From positions 530,001-594,000 of the forward strand of contig JAEMWC010000081.1 in the NCBI GenBank assembly GCA_016490735.1: a stretch of DNA of 64,000 bases. Direction: 5' to 3'. This document shows, in pieces, positions 22,004 through 34,300 of the stretch (its first letter is position 1; every line of letters starts with the position of its first letter). The notes under the pieces are model-generated. The model did no database searches and was not told the DNA's origin. It worked only from the letters and a program-made list of their open reading frames with translations. Made by a program: the position numbers and the translations under genes. The DNA is from Pachyseris speciosa. Taxonomy: Eukaryota > Cnidaria > Anthozoa > Scleractinia > Pachyseridae.

Positions 22004-24190
22004 ATGTCAGATTCCGGAGGAGAGCTAACCTCAAAGGAACAATCAAATTCAAGAAGAAAGGAAAGAAATCGCACCCTGGACTGGGAGGGAATCGATCTAG
22101 AAAGGCAACGCCACCTCAACCAAGTGAGAGGCTCTAAGAAAGGTCTTATCACCAAAGCACAAAATGAGATTCAAGAACTAATGACAGATCGTTCAAATGT
22201 TTCTCAAGTTAAAGTTAAGCTGGATGAATTTAACGCACTTGTTGAAGAGTTCAGAAACTCGCACACTGCCTACAACAAACAGCTCATAGGCGAGTATGAT
22301 ATCAACAAGTCTGATGAATATTGCAAATCGGTCGAGCGGTCTATCACAGATCTAATAGGTGTAATTACAGGTTGGATTGTATCCACCAAGGATGTAGACC
22401 TTCATCTACCACTCCACCCAAAAGACGGTCAAGTGAGTGTTGATCCTGAGGACCCGATCAGTAATATAGGCTCTCGCGCTAGCTCAAAACATTCCCGTCG
22501 CTCGAAGTCCAGTTCTGTTTCTGCTGCACATATCAATGCCGTCGCTAGAAGAGCAATTTTGGAAGCGGAAGCCATCAACTTTGAAAAATTTGAAGCTATT
22601 CAAAGGGAAGAGCTCAGCTTGCAGATGACGAAAAAGGCCTTACAACTCCAGATGGAGATAACAAAAGCCCAAGCCGAGCAGCTTCCTATTGTTGCAGCAG
22701 AAGCAAACTACGGAGAAATTACCCCAAAGCCTGGTTACCCAGCCGTACCTAAGAAGCCTTCAGACTCTCAACTCTCACAGTGGACACAAAGGTTCAGTGA
22801 TCCACCGCCAAATTCATTTGATCAGTTGAGAAAGATGAAACAGCCTGCAGAGATTGTAGGGCCTTCCCAAGTTCAGTACAAAACATGAGACGAGGCGAAA
22901 CCCTCGAACCCACATGCGAAGAGCTGGTCACCAGAAGTTCCAACCCGAGGTAATGGGATTCCTCCACACTTCTCTAATGCTTCGCCTGATATTAAAACAG
23001 ATATGAACTTGGAAGGAAATGCACCTGGGTATGGTGAACCTCCTATAACAGAATCCTTGGCTGTACGATTGTTGGAAGCTCAATGTCTACAAAGTCAACA
23101 GTTCCAAGCACTCATTCAGCAGCAGCAGGAAAGTGCATTAGCTCTAACCCTACCCCAGCCACAAGTTCCAGTCTTCAGTGGGAATCCTATTGATTAGTGG
23201 ACTTTCATGTGTGCCTTTGAGAACTTGATAGAGAAGAAGACCTCGAGTGAAAGTGAGTGACTCTACTAGTTAGTGCAATACACCACTGGTGCAAGATTCG
23301 GTTGAGAGTTGCCTTACTATGAGAGAGGAACTCGGCTACGGAAGAGGCATGGAAACTGCTACTGAAGAGGTATGGATCGAGCTACAGGATGACGAGTGCT
23401 TATGCCAACAAGCTCACAAAGGGATCCTCAATTAAGGCTGAGGCGGTGAAGCTCTTAGAAGATTTTCAGTTCTGGTGATGGGGTGTAAGAACACCCTCAA
23501 AGAAATTGGCTATCTAAGCAAAGTTGAGAATCCTGATAGACTTAAGGCCATCGTACACAGGTTGCTGTATGGACTCTGACAAAAGTGACATGATCTTGCT
23601 GACAACATCACCGAAACCCAGGGAAGAGAGATTACTATCGAAGACCTCAGCGACTTTGCAACAGCAAAGGCCAGAGCAGCCAATCATGCTATGTTCGGAG
23701 ATCTCTCAAATAACGTGTCAATGCTATCCGGAAGCCCAAAGGGGAAGCCAAAACCTTATCGAAGCGCATCATCCTTTGCAACTCACACAGGATCAGGGCC
23801 AGGAGAAGCTGACAGAAGAAGGGCTCTGAGCCAAACTCGTCCCGAGTGTCCCCTCTGTTATGCAAACCATTGGTTGTCCCAGTGTTTGCACTTTAAGAAG
23901 AAATCCTTAGCTGAACGAGTTGAGTTTGTCCGTTCAAAAAGTCTCTCCAGCAACTGTTTGGTTGCCGGTCATGTGACAAGCTCCTGCCCAAAACCAAGAT
24001 TCTGTAGAGTGACCAGATGCGAGGGAAATCATTCCAGTTTCCTCCATCCACGAAGCGAAGAATCAGTTCCCACTGAAATTCAAACAAGATCCATGCCAAC
24101 CAGGACAGAGTACAATCAGCCATCGAACCAAGAAGTGTTAAACACCTATATCAATGGATCAAATGAAAACATCAGTGGAAATGCCAGCAA
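22004..24190 (+). pseudogene. BEL/Pao retrotransposon gag region, disrupted
   Basis: The frame from the ATG at 22004 (TGA at 22886) gives a 294-residue charged, coiled-coil-like N-terminal part. The same frame continues past that stop to PQPQVPVFSGNPID and a TAG (23195), then TFMCAFENLIEKKTSSESE, the region typical of DUF1759-type Pao gag proteins. Several frameshifts follow. The C-terminal part carries CPLCYANHWLSQCLHFKKKS, NCLVAGHVTSSC and CRVTRCEGNHSSFLH, the Cys/His clusters seen between gag and protease in this family. No protease, reverse transcriptase or integrase remains, because the sequence breaks off near 24190 into a LINE fragment. It is non-functional. Confidence 0.82.
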
Positions 24191-24457
24191 TCAGACTTCT
24201 GTCACCGGCTTGGCTATACTCCCTGTGCTATACACTTTCATGTCATCTGCCAATAGTTTGGTTTGTGTCGTAATGTTTCTTGAAATATCATTAATATAGA
24301 TGGGACCCAACAAAGTTCCTTGGGATACGCCAGACAAAAAAGAAGTCCAGGATGAATTATGTTCCAGCAGGGAGTCTCGTTGGTATCGATTTGTTAAAAA
24401 ACTTCTAAGCCAAGACAGAAGTAAACCTCGGATACCGTAAGCATGTATCGATTTCAC
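24191..24457 (-). pseudogene. LINE reverse-transcriptase core fragment
   Basis: The minus-strand frame has YGIRGLLLSWLRSFLTNRYQ, then GVSQGTLLGPI (motif B-like, with S for the usual P), INDISRNITTQTKLLADDMK and VYST. LADD takes the place of the catalytic YADD/FADD box. It lacks everything before and after. It truncates the BEL/Pao gag and was probably inserted into it. Confidence 0.75.
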
Positions 24458-24754
24458 TGATTAATGCTGAAAGGACGAAGTTGTAGTCAGAGGTGTCGCC
24501 ATGTTGACTTTTCTCAGAAAGCAGAGACGAGTTATGCGTTTAATGCTTGTTGGAAAAGACTGCATGCTCTATGACCAGGGGCGAGTGACCATCAGATAGT
24601 ACTGCCAAAAACAGTTCATTGTGGAATATACCTGGATTTTGGATTAGTGGCAAAATGCAATGGCTTTCCATCAAAAAAAGAAGAGTTATAATCGGCGATC
24701 CTGTCGACGCGAGAATTTCGGCATCAAACAAGAATTAAAACAAAGTTTGGCTAG
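24458..24754. other. Unassigned stretch
   Basis: I see no gene, RNA or repeat structure that I can support here. Confidence 0.4.
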
Positions 24755-25276
24755 GAAAAAGGCTAAGAGGGCACTCGGCTATGCGCGAATTTCGCAAAAC
24801 TCGCAAAAGTATAACAAGGATTTTGTCTACAATGACCAAATGCCTGTAAGAAAGAATCGCAAGAATAACCAAATTTAGCAAACAGGAATGGAACAATTGA
24901 GTGTCAAAGGCAAAGACTGGGCCCTCGGAAAGCTGCAAATTTCGTAAAAATAACAAAAGTATAACAATGATTTTGTCTACAACGACAAAATGCATGTTAG
25001 AAAGGATCTTAAATATGGAGAAAATAAATTTAGCAAATGCATGGAAGAATAAAGTGTCAAAGGCAAAGAGGGCCCTCGGTAAGGTGCGCATTCGCAAAAA
25101 TCGCAAACGTAACAAGGATTTTGTCTGCAATGACAACTATGCCTGTTAGCAGGAATCGAAAATATCACAAGAATAGCAAATTTAGCAAAGGAATGGCCAG
25201 AGAAAATGGCAAAAGCAAAGAGGGCCCTCGGCAAACGCGTGAATCTCGCAAAAATCACAAAAGTGACAAGGATTAA
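24755..25276. repeat. Minisatellite of about 150 bp, four copies
   Basis: GCAAAGAGGGCCCTCGG-like starts recur near 24763, 24909, 25060 and 25216. Each is followed by TCGCAAAA and then AACAAGGATTTTGTCTAC-like bases. The last copy is incomplete. Basic reading frames across it arise from the repeat. Confidence 0.8.
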
Positions 25277-26150
25277 TTCCAAGTTGCTTAATGGTTGTGC
25301 TCCATTGTACCTGTATCACCAGCTGTAGTCCCCCCCCGGGGGGGGGGGGGGGTACTCCCAGAAAATTCGGGTGGGGCTGTGCGGCGTGCTTCCTGAAGCC
25401 CTTACCCTATTTCAGACCAAAATCTGTGATTATCCCTACCCTATTTCAGACCTGACCAAAAATTCAATATCCTTTTTAATATTTCAGACCCATTTCACTT
25501 ACACAGTTGGCATAAACATAAAATACAAAAAAGAAGGGCTTTTCTTGATGGTGTTATCGCCTAATGATGAAGATGTAGCTTCTTTTAAAAGAAAATACTC
25601 AATTCAAGACTAGATTGCACAAACCATACCCTATTTCAGACCAAAATGGTCAAAATTGATACCCTATTTCAGACCAAAACGCCTCAAAAACTATACCCTT
25701 CACTGACCCTTTGGGCCGCACATACCTATATAGCCCAAATAAGGGAGTACGCCGCTCCCCGGGCTGTAGTATACGTCCTCAGCCGTGTGCTGCGCTCAGC
25801 AAAGAGGAAGTTATTTTCTAAGCCCCGTTTTCAGCTGAAAGCTTTTGGTGGTAGATGTTTTCTGATTGCTGCTCCTACCCTTTGGAATGATCTGCCTGAC
25901 GATATTAAGAGTAATTTGACAATTGATTCCTTCAAGAAGGAACCTTAAAACCTTCCTTTATAGGAAACCTTTTCTTTAACTTTTTGCTGATGGCTTTTTC
26001 AGTTGCCATCTGCTATATTTAATCATTCATTTATACATGATAATTTTATCTACGATTTCATATCAAGTAGTATTAGTTTAATTTTCTAGTTTTATGTGTA
26101 AAGCGCCTTTAATGCGATGATATGTGCGCTCTATAAATACATTTACTATC

Positions 26151-26187
<37 letters not shown>

Positions 26188-26195
26188 CAAAAAAC
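25277..26195 (+). pseudogene. LINE 3' end split by a repeat insertion
   Basis: Bases 25277-25322 read SKLLNGCAPLYLYH in frame pieces. After the inserted repeat, 25764-25950 reads LIAAPTLWNDLPDDIKSN. Both belong to the extreme C-terminus of L2/CR1-like LINE ORF2. The 3' end has TGCGCTCTATAAATAC near 26126 and then an AGT microsatellite (26152-26186), like the other LINE 3' ends in the window. Confidence 0.75.
25330..25763. mobile_element. Non-autonomous repeat with C/G run and 7-bp target duplication
   Basis: CTGTAGT occurs at 25323-25329 and 25764-25770, flanking a 434-bp insertion that begins with a C-run and a G-run and ends near GCTCCCCGGG. Inside, CCCTATTTCAGACC-type motifs repeat five times. 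The ends are imperfect inverted repeats (GTACTCCC on the left, GGGAGTAC on the right). It carries no convincing gene. The class is unknown. Confidence 0.7.
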
Positions 26196-26389
26196 GGTTT
26201 TGCTGCGTAGCACTCTAGTTAAATGATGCTAAATGACAGTTTTGGTGTCGATCAGTCGTGTACGTTTCAGATGTTTCGGGAATAACCTCTGCATCAGCTT
26301 GTGCTAACGTCGGATAGCACATGTGCACGCTGTTCAAAAATAAACAATTGAAACGAATAAAACTCGAATGCGAGAATTTGGTGCGTGGA

Positions 26390-26960
26390 ATATGACGTAA
26401 AATCAAGAGACTGAAAAGATTATGTTGCCCTGTGTAAATTTCAAAATTCAATTTATTCCATGAGGTGCAAAGGTTTTGTACCGGAATATCAGTCTCGTTT
26501 CATCCCTCCGGACCGGTAGGTTGAAATGTTCGGAAACAGGGAAACCTCTGTTTTGGAACTGTTGGCGTTATTAGTTAACCTTCCACCAAACGGAGATAAT
26601 TACCTTATCTATCTGCGAGTCTACTACAAGGTTCCCCAACGTACATTACTTTGCAACAGGAACATGTGATTGCATCGATAGCACTCTGTGGTCGTTCGCG
26701 TCGTTAATGGTGGCCGTCCTACCGGTGAACGCACATGTCTGGCATTTGGGTCGTTCGCAAGGAAATGTTCATGCTTGCTCTTGTTCTTGGCGTGAGGAAG
26801 AGGTCCTGTGAGCAAGGATGTATCGAAGATTAGTACTCCAGCCGATAAACGCACAAGGGTGTGGGCGTGAAAATATCCTTGTATGAGGGTTCGTCGGTAA
26901 GGATATCAAAGCAGAATTCTATTGACTCCCTTGTTCTTTGGGTGGTAGGCGAGGATAAGG
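26390..26960 (-). pseudogene. Penelope-like element fragment, strongly decayed
   Basis: Minus-strand pieces in different frames read KCQTCAFTGRT, then AITCSCCKVMYVGEPCSRLADR (a GIY-YIG core with YVGE), then VSEHFNLP and FAPHGIN. They occur in the order expected for the Penelope C-terminus. Stops and frameshifts separate them. It is another subfamily than the fragment at 823-1640, because residues differ throughout. Confidence 0.65.
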
Positions 26961-28319
26961 GGTACCCCTTCTGCTTGTACAGCAGTTCTTCACTCTCTAG
27001 ACTTTTCCAGAGCTCTCAGTCGACTGATGTTACCTGCCATTCTTTTGGCCACCTGCAACCACTTCATTTAGTGATAACCTCTCGCCTAGCCTGCATGGCA
27101 CTCGCTAGAAATGGGAAGGGAAGGGGGAAAGCGGGTAAGCGCGAAGCGAGGAGCCGAAAACTATGAGCACGACGGGAAGGAGGGTAAAGCTTCTTTTTTC
27201 CCTCGCTCTACGCCCCTCTCACCTCGCATGCGCTCGTTTCCCCCTGCTTTTCCTTCCCTTTCTAGTGCTTGCCACACAGGCTGCCTCTCGCCTTGTCAAA
27301 TGACGCCAAGCATTTTCAGAAATGACAACAGTTTCTTATTTAAAAATTCATGTTTCGTCAGACTTTCTGTCATCTTCAGTCCAAATTCACACAGAGTACT
27401 GAAGTTAAATTGATAGTGTTACTCAGAATACTAATTGGACAGAACAAGCCGCTGAGCGGAAGCGTCTTTTTGTTGCAACAGACACTCCAGATGCGGAAAG
27501 GCGCGAACATGGTAACGTTAGTAACAAGAAATTTACAGAAGTAGTGATTTTGCATGGGTCTCTCAGTTATCACCAAAACAGTAAGGATTTTAAGGATAAT
27601 AACAAACTGAGGGCAACAATTTAGTCAAAACTGGGAAGAAATTCAAGATATCTGCGGCAGGTTCGAAGGCAAAATCCTTTAATATCATAAATGTATACGA
27701 AATATATTGTAGCGAACGAAAATGCTATCATTTACGTCTTGGAGATATTCTGTTCACTGAGATTTTTACGTTCTAATGATCAACCGAGGCCGCACATTGC
27801 CCACAGACCATACTTTTGATTAATTCTTTTGACCACAACATGTGATAATACTTTCAGCTTTGCCTGCTATCATTTGCGATCATATGCAAGCAACATTCTT
27901 GTTTGCGATCATTTGCGAACTGCAATCTGTGGTCATCTGCGATCGTCTGCGATCATTAACTAAACTCTTTAGATTGCAAACACCAAAATATCAGTGTATC
28001 CCATACAAGAACATTGAGAATTTGGTAATTATTACTAGAATGTAGTGACACATTGTTTGTCAACGCCTTTCTGGAGTCTGACTATGGTTTGACAAAAGTC
28101 CATTGTCAGTAATCCCGTGTCAAAGCAGGCCTTTCCAAAGCAATGGCAGCGAACTCAAGATCGTGGAATATTACCAGAAAATTTGTCTTGTTACGTTGGG
28201 TAGATCCTCTTCGAGCGCCCTCAGCCAGAAACATGGACGCACTCGAGAGATCGGGCGTGTCAAGGAAGTTATTTTTTAAAATAACTCTACCTCCGAAAAT
28301 GTAAGAGAACTGCTTCTCC
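26961..28319. other. Intergenic stretch upstream of the host gene
   Basis: Apart from the MITE at 27088-27290, no feature is certain. A weak tandem of TTTGCGATCAT-like words lies at 27860-27955. A 53-codon frame from the ATG at 28143 ends at a TAA just before the chosen gene start, in the same frame. It could be an upstream frame or a lost N-terminus. Confidence 0.35.
27088..27290. mobile_element. MITE with inverted ends
   Basis: TAGCCTGCATGGCACTCGCT on the left pairs with the complement of the bases ending at 27288, followed inward by GAAATGGGAAGGGAAGGGGG and its complement. It is about 200 bp and has no coding capacity. Confidence 0.6.
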
Positions 28320-31300
28320 ATGCGTTCCGGCCAATTCTGGAAGCCGATGATATACCTAGGTAAGTTTACACAAACATAAATTATGCCTTAAACGGGGCGT
28401 TCCCTGTGAAGTTTTATGTATTCGCATAACATTCATAGGACATAAAATGCCTCAAAAACAGGATTTGTACATTTCAATTTCAGTTTGATTTTCTACAAAA
28501 CAGTTGGCACCACGTCTCTGTTAACACAAGTGTGTTCCGCTGAGCATGTTTGTGGGCTGACCCTAAAGATCAATTTTAAGCATCTGAAGAAAGTTTACAT
28601 GAGGAAAAGGCTAGGTAAAAGCTTTAATTAAACTATGAATTTGGAATGTTACACTTTCACGAAATATATTTCGCAGACATAGGTACACAGTACATGTTGC
28701 TACACGACTGTTTTGTTTGGCACCACATACATATGAATTTATCAAAGGGCTTTGTCCCAGATTTGATTCCTATCAATGGCAAGCCGGAATGGAAAGTCAT
28801 TTATAAGGGACATTAAAAAAGAATACCCCAAAATACTGTTCAAACATGTTACGATGCAAAATATGTCAAACGTTAATAGAACACTAAGTAAAAGTAAAGC
28901 TCAAGTATTTATATATTTAGTTTGGCGATGTAGATTCAATTGAGGTTTAACGAATATGATATAATTTGACTTCCTGTTTTAGCTTATTTTCCATTTTTTT
29001 GCTTAGTTACAGCCGCAGAAGACAACAGGAAGAAAAGGAACACGGAGCAAGGTATTTTGAAAACGTCATAGCATTAAAGATATAACACGTGAGAACCTCG
29101 TCCCATGACCGCGGAGACCGCAACTTGAGGTCTGGGGCAACTGGAAAGGCGAAGTGCTAAGTATCATGGGAAGAAGATACAGTGACATACCAGGAGTGCA
29201 CAAAGAGCGTGTTAAATTTATCAGTTTTTCATCACTTTGACGGAGGTTGCAGGTAAAGTTCATCTTAATCTTATTGTAAGATTTACCCATTGTTTTTTTT
29301 TATCTAATTTCAGATTGAGTCGAAGTGCAAGGGGCCGATGCAGGCGATAATCGCAGTGATCAAGGTAGATAATTTGTTAACAGTCTGATGAAATGACTCT
29401 TTACATGTAATATAATGTAACAAACGTTGCAGGCAACTTTCAGCTTAATCTTATTTTAAGATTTACCAAGTGTGTATTAAATATATTTTCAGATCAAGCT
29501 GAAGGGCAAGGCGAAAATCAGACGGCAGACAGCGAAAATCGTAGCGATCGAGGTAGGTAACCTAGGAGGTAGGGGGGTTGGGGGGGGGGTTACTACAAAA
29601 CATATAATACAGAGAGGCTTCTCCTCCCTCCTCCCCTTTCGTATACCTTCCATTGACAAATGATACCCCTTTTGTATACCTAAAACTTATCAATTTCATG
29701 TAGTGTTCAATAAATCAAAACAGTACAGTTGTAAGGTTTGTGTTCAAAATATTTAAATGAAAGGCCCTTTTAAATACCTGAATGTCAGGCTTTCCTACCC
29801 TTTCATATACTTCCACTCATTAAATCCCTACCCTTTCATATACCTGAAGCGTGATAAAAGTACCACTTTTGAGCAGAGCCTCCCCGTATAGGCCATTATA
29901 GGGAGTCCCCCCCTCCTCGGGAACTCATGGAAGTGTCTGCCTGTAAAATGGTAATGCTAATGGTAACTTTATTTATATATGGTAAATCCTTCAGCAAAGA
30001 TTATAAAATAATAAAAGATTAACTATAATTATCCCTAATATTAATAAACTACATACTAAAAGCTGCTTTACAAGGATGCTGTGTTAAAAGTCATCAAAAC
30101 TGGTGACGTAGGTTACGTTTAAAATCATGTCAAGATGTTGCTGCTCGAAGGTTACTGGGTAGGCTGTTCCACAACCTGGCTCCACTGTAAGAGAGACTCT
30201 TCTTCAAATAATTGGTTTGGGGCTGTGGAAGAGCCAATTTGTTTTCAGCATTCCTTAATCGATATGATGTTATGTCATTTCGAAACAAAAATCTAGAACT
30301 CAGATACTCAGGGGTCATCCCATGTAAAGATTTGTACATCATAACAGCAGCTGATTCCAATCTTTGATATTTGAGATTACACCAACTCAGTGTGGAACAA
30401 TTCATCGATATTCAAGTCATAATTGGCACACATTAAAATATGGGTTGCATGATTTTGGAGCTTCTGAGGCTTTTCAGAGAGACCACTGCCACAGTTGCCC
30501 CAGACAACCCTACAGTGATTAAAGTGTGGTTGAACTAGGCTTTCATATACATTAATTAATATTTTAAATGGCATAAGGTGTCGTATTCGCTTAATTGCTC
30601 CCAATGCAGAAGCAATCTTTTTTTCAAAATTATATTCTGTATGACATTCACAGTTCATGTTTTGGTCAATGTGCACACCAAGAGATTTCGTAGATGACAC
30701 CTGCTTCACTGAATGGTCATTTATACTGAAAGAAGGAATAACACACTGTACTTCCACTAGAACTCACTCACAGTGTTAAACTTTAACGAAGGGTGCAAGC
30801 AAATTCCAGCTTATTCTTATGTTAAGATTTGCCCAATGTGTGTGTGTTTCTATTTTCAGATCGAGCCGAAGGGCAAGGGCCAGAGGGAAACAGCAAAAAT
30901 CGCCACGATCAAGGTAGAGATTTTGGGATAAGAGGACCTCAAACTCAGTTAGTAAGAGGTATTTATTTACATAAGCTTATATTAAGTAAGCTTATATTCA
31001 ACTATGAAGCTCTAGCAGTGCCAGGCCCTTCTGGTGAAAGTAAGTTAAAAAATATCCTTTTTACAAGTACCTGCAAACTGATCCACCTGTAAGAAATTTA
31101 AAAGCTAAACTTACATGTCTGCTTATCTGGTTATCTTGCCAAGTTGGTTAAGTTACGTTTATGAAGTAGTGTAGGTCCTGTAATAAATAAAAGAAAATAA
31201 CTTCAAAAGACATCTTTCTAACTTAAAATATACGCTTAAGCAAGAAATACACAACAAACGGGGAACTAACATAAGTTCCCCTGGTACTGGGTCCATAGTT

Positions 31301-34300
31301 GGATTCATGGACCGGGGATCAGTGTTGTCGGGTCAGCCCCCACACTGTAAGTAATGTAGTATTGTAAGTGGTGGTTACCTGTGTTAATATACATAAACTT
31401 GGACTTGAACTTGAAAAACTTTAATAACATCTAAATGAATATACTTTTTCCCTCTGTACATTGTAGCTGCACCAGGTGCTACTAGAAATGCAGGGATCAT
31501 CCCCACAGGTATGTTGTACTGTGTACACTTGTAGGGACTTTGTTGTGTCAATTAAAAAAAAAAACAACCAAACCAAAACAAACTGCCATAAAACAACCTA
31601 GACAGGAGTGGGGGTGGCGCTGAACATAGGGTTGGGATTAGATATGACAATGAGCAATGAGAGAAGAAAATAGCCCTGCTTGCTTCATACTTGCTTTGCA
31701 GAGAAATAACAGACTTATGACAATCTTTACTAGGATTGGATTGACAATTTATTCGTTGCAGTCTAGGTGTGTTTTGAGGGAAAAAGACCTTTATTATAAA
31801 TTTGTTTAATAGCATACAAACATAACAGGTTAAGAATTCCAGCTGACAGGAGGCAGACCAGTTGGCTGTTTACAAGCATAGCCGAGCTAACTAGAGCCTC
31901 TGCATTGCAAGTCCAGTATTCTACAAACTCGGCTACCCTGCCTCCCTAATAATAAATAAATATGTTTTGTACTGACGTAATATGTTCTAACAGAGAAAGG
32001 GGCAGGGGTTTCCATGGGGCAGTCATACATGTAAGCACTGGGGAAATTCAAGTGCATTGATATCTCATGTCAACTTGGTCACTTGGAGTATCTCAACCTT
32101 TGAAATGCTTCATGCAGCCTGGACAGTATTTCTACCCTTTGCAATTGCCAGCTAATCGATGCTGGTATAATATAGCATATCTTGAAATGTAGCGAAGATG
32201 TGCTATGATGTCTCTATTCAGTGAGAGACCGCCCAGGATGGGTAGGACTTTGCTAAAACATCAATTTGTAAACTCTTTTCATTACAAAACATGAAAATTG
32301 TGAATGATCATTGTGATTTCAGTTGACATCAGTAATGATGATGAGGACTTTGTACCTCGACGTCACTCTACACCAAGGCAAAATCGACAACTGCCAGGTA
32401 TTGGTGATATTTGTTTACAATTTTTTCATCTGTAAGTTTCAATTTACTTTAGCCTGTTACAGTGTAAATGTCAGCCCACTAATAGTGTGCTTTCTTTTTG
32501 ACATGAAGATCCCAATACTGTGGAGGCTGTCACCACAAGAGTGACCATTTATGGTTAGTGATCTTGTGCAAGGAAGTCAGAGTGCTCATTGAAAACAAGG
32601 TTTTTCAGAAATTGCTAGGTGACTATCAAATAAAATGGTCAAGATGTGGTTTATGTATACCAATTAGGTGTTAGGTCACTGGACCTGCTTGATTGCCATT
32701 GAGGTCACTGATGCTTGCTTCCCAGTGATGACATTGTTTGTTCTCTGTTTGTTTTCAATATAAAAAATCGGGCCAACAAGTCAAAGCGTCTAAAATGGCC
32801 TCATGGCTTTTATTTTTTATCTCTCTTCCATTTTTCCCTGTTACATGTTGCTAAAGTGTGACATATACATTCACAGACAGTCCTGCTAGACTCCATTATA
32901 TATTATTATCCCATTCAATTGCTTTTGTTCAGTGTTCTTAGTAAAGTGTGTCAAATAATGTCAACAACAGTTAAGTAGGTATTTAATTCACATGAAAATC
33001 TAGATTAATTATTGTTTGGTGCTATTTAGATGCTATTGAAAAAGTGTCCATTGTTGGCATGGCCGGCAATGGTTTAACATCTTGGGAGAAAGATGCTGTG
33101 GAAGGTGAGTTTTGTACATAGATAATTATAGTATTAAGATGTACAGGCTACAGGCACTAATGGCAAGGTCTTGATTATGATTCTAACTTTGCAATTTCAG
33201 TTCTGTGTGCGTTTTATTACATTACCATATCAGTTCAATGAACTTTCCTTTAATTTTCTTTCTTATGGTCAAGTTGGAGAGATACACGAGGAAGAAAATC
33301 TCCTCTATGGGGCAGATATCGGTAAGGTATTTGCTTACCATTGGGTTCTGGGGATTTTGAGCAATCCCTATGACACACTGTTTACAGGAAACTAAATTAT
33401 AGATGCTAGTTTGGACCATGAAACCAGTACGTATTTACGTACATATAATTGCAAAGAAGGGATATAGGCTGCCAGCTTCCTTCCAAAGGTTTTGTTTACG
33501 GTGATTAATAAAAATTTTGTCTGCCGGGTCTCTGGTAACTGGCCTCTAACTGGAATATGGCCGCTTAATATAGGTTCCACTGTAGTTATTTTTTATATCA
33601 TGATTAATCCTGGTGTGCTAACATTACAGTGATCTCAATAAGCATGCAGGCAGCTTTTATTTGATAGGTCATGTATGAAAATGAGCTAATGCTGTGCACT
33701 ATTATTTTAAATACAGATAGTGGAAGTGGCCCAGCCTATGACCTCCGTATCATGGAGCAGTTACTGCTTCTGAACCAGGTCTCTCAGAGACTCCCATTGC
33801 TCTGTATGTCACCTTCGCAGGTATGTGATAAAGTGGTGGATATGGTTCAAAGAATTTTAAGTAATTATGGCAAAATAGGTGGCATTAAATGGTTGATATT
33901 TTTCAGGTAGGACTACAAAGCCATCTGGATGTAGTTCCAGCCTGTATCATTCGGTACAGACCCACCAAAGAGGCTACACAGCATATGAGGTGGGTGTGGA
34001 ATGGCCAATGAAATAAAGATATGCAGTGTAAAGAAACCCTCATGTATGACTTTCACACAAATGGGTTGCCATGGTCACAGAAAAGTCAGCAAACAAAAAC
34101 AAAATTCTTTCAAATTCTATATGAGTATCAAAGTCTTGGTCTTGTATATGTTGGTTGGATTGGAGACAGTTTTATAACTCACATATCACATAGTCTTAGG
34201 ATCGGACTTCAGCCTGTAAAGGCACCTCTGGCAGCTGCTATCAGTCCATGTTTGATCTTACCCACCCACCAAATCCATGCGTGGTACAAAAATGCCAACA

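Larger units (their letters stand above)
29245..30913 (+). repeat. Tandemly triplicated exon with its upstream intron end
   Basis: Three segments (about 29245-29364, 29429-29552, 30787-30913) share the intron end (TTATTCTTATGTTAAGATTT-like), the acceptor and an exon of 51, 60 and 54 bp. Each exon starts ATxxAGxxGAAGxGCAAGG and ends GATCAAG or GATCGAG before GTAG. All would join in phase 1. In the gene's frame the first copy opens with a TGA, so it is either skipped or a poison exon. The other two encode EGQG-containing acidic linkers. Confidence 0.8.

Noticed and set aside
24900..25282. Lys/Arg-rich frames resembling a basic DNA-binding protein
   Set aside because: They are read from the 150-bp minisatellite and change frame between units.
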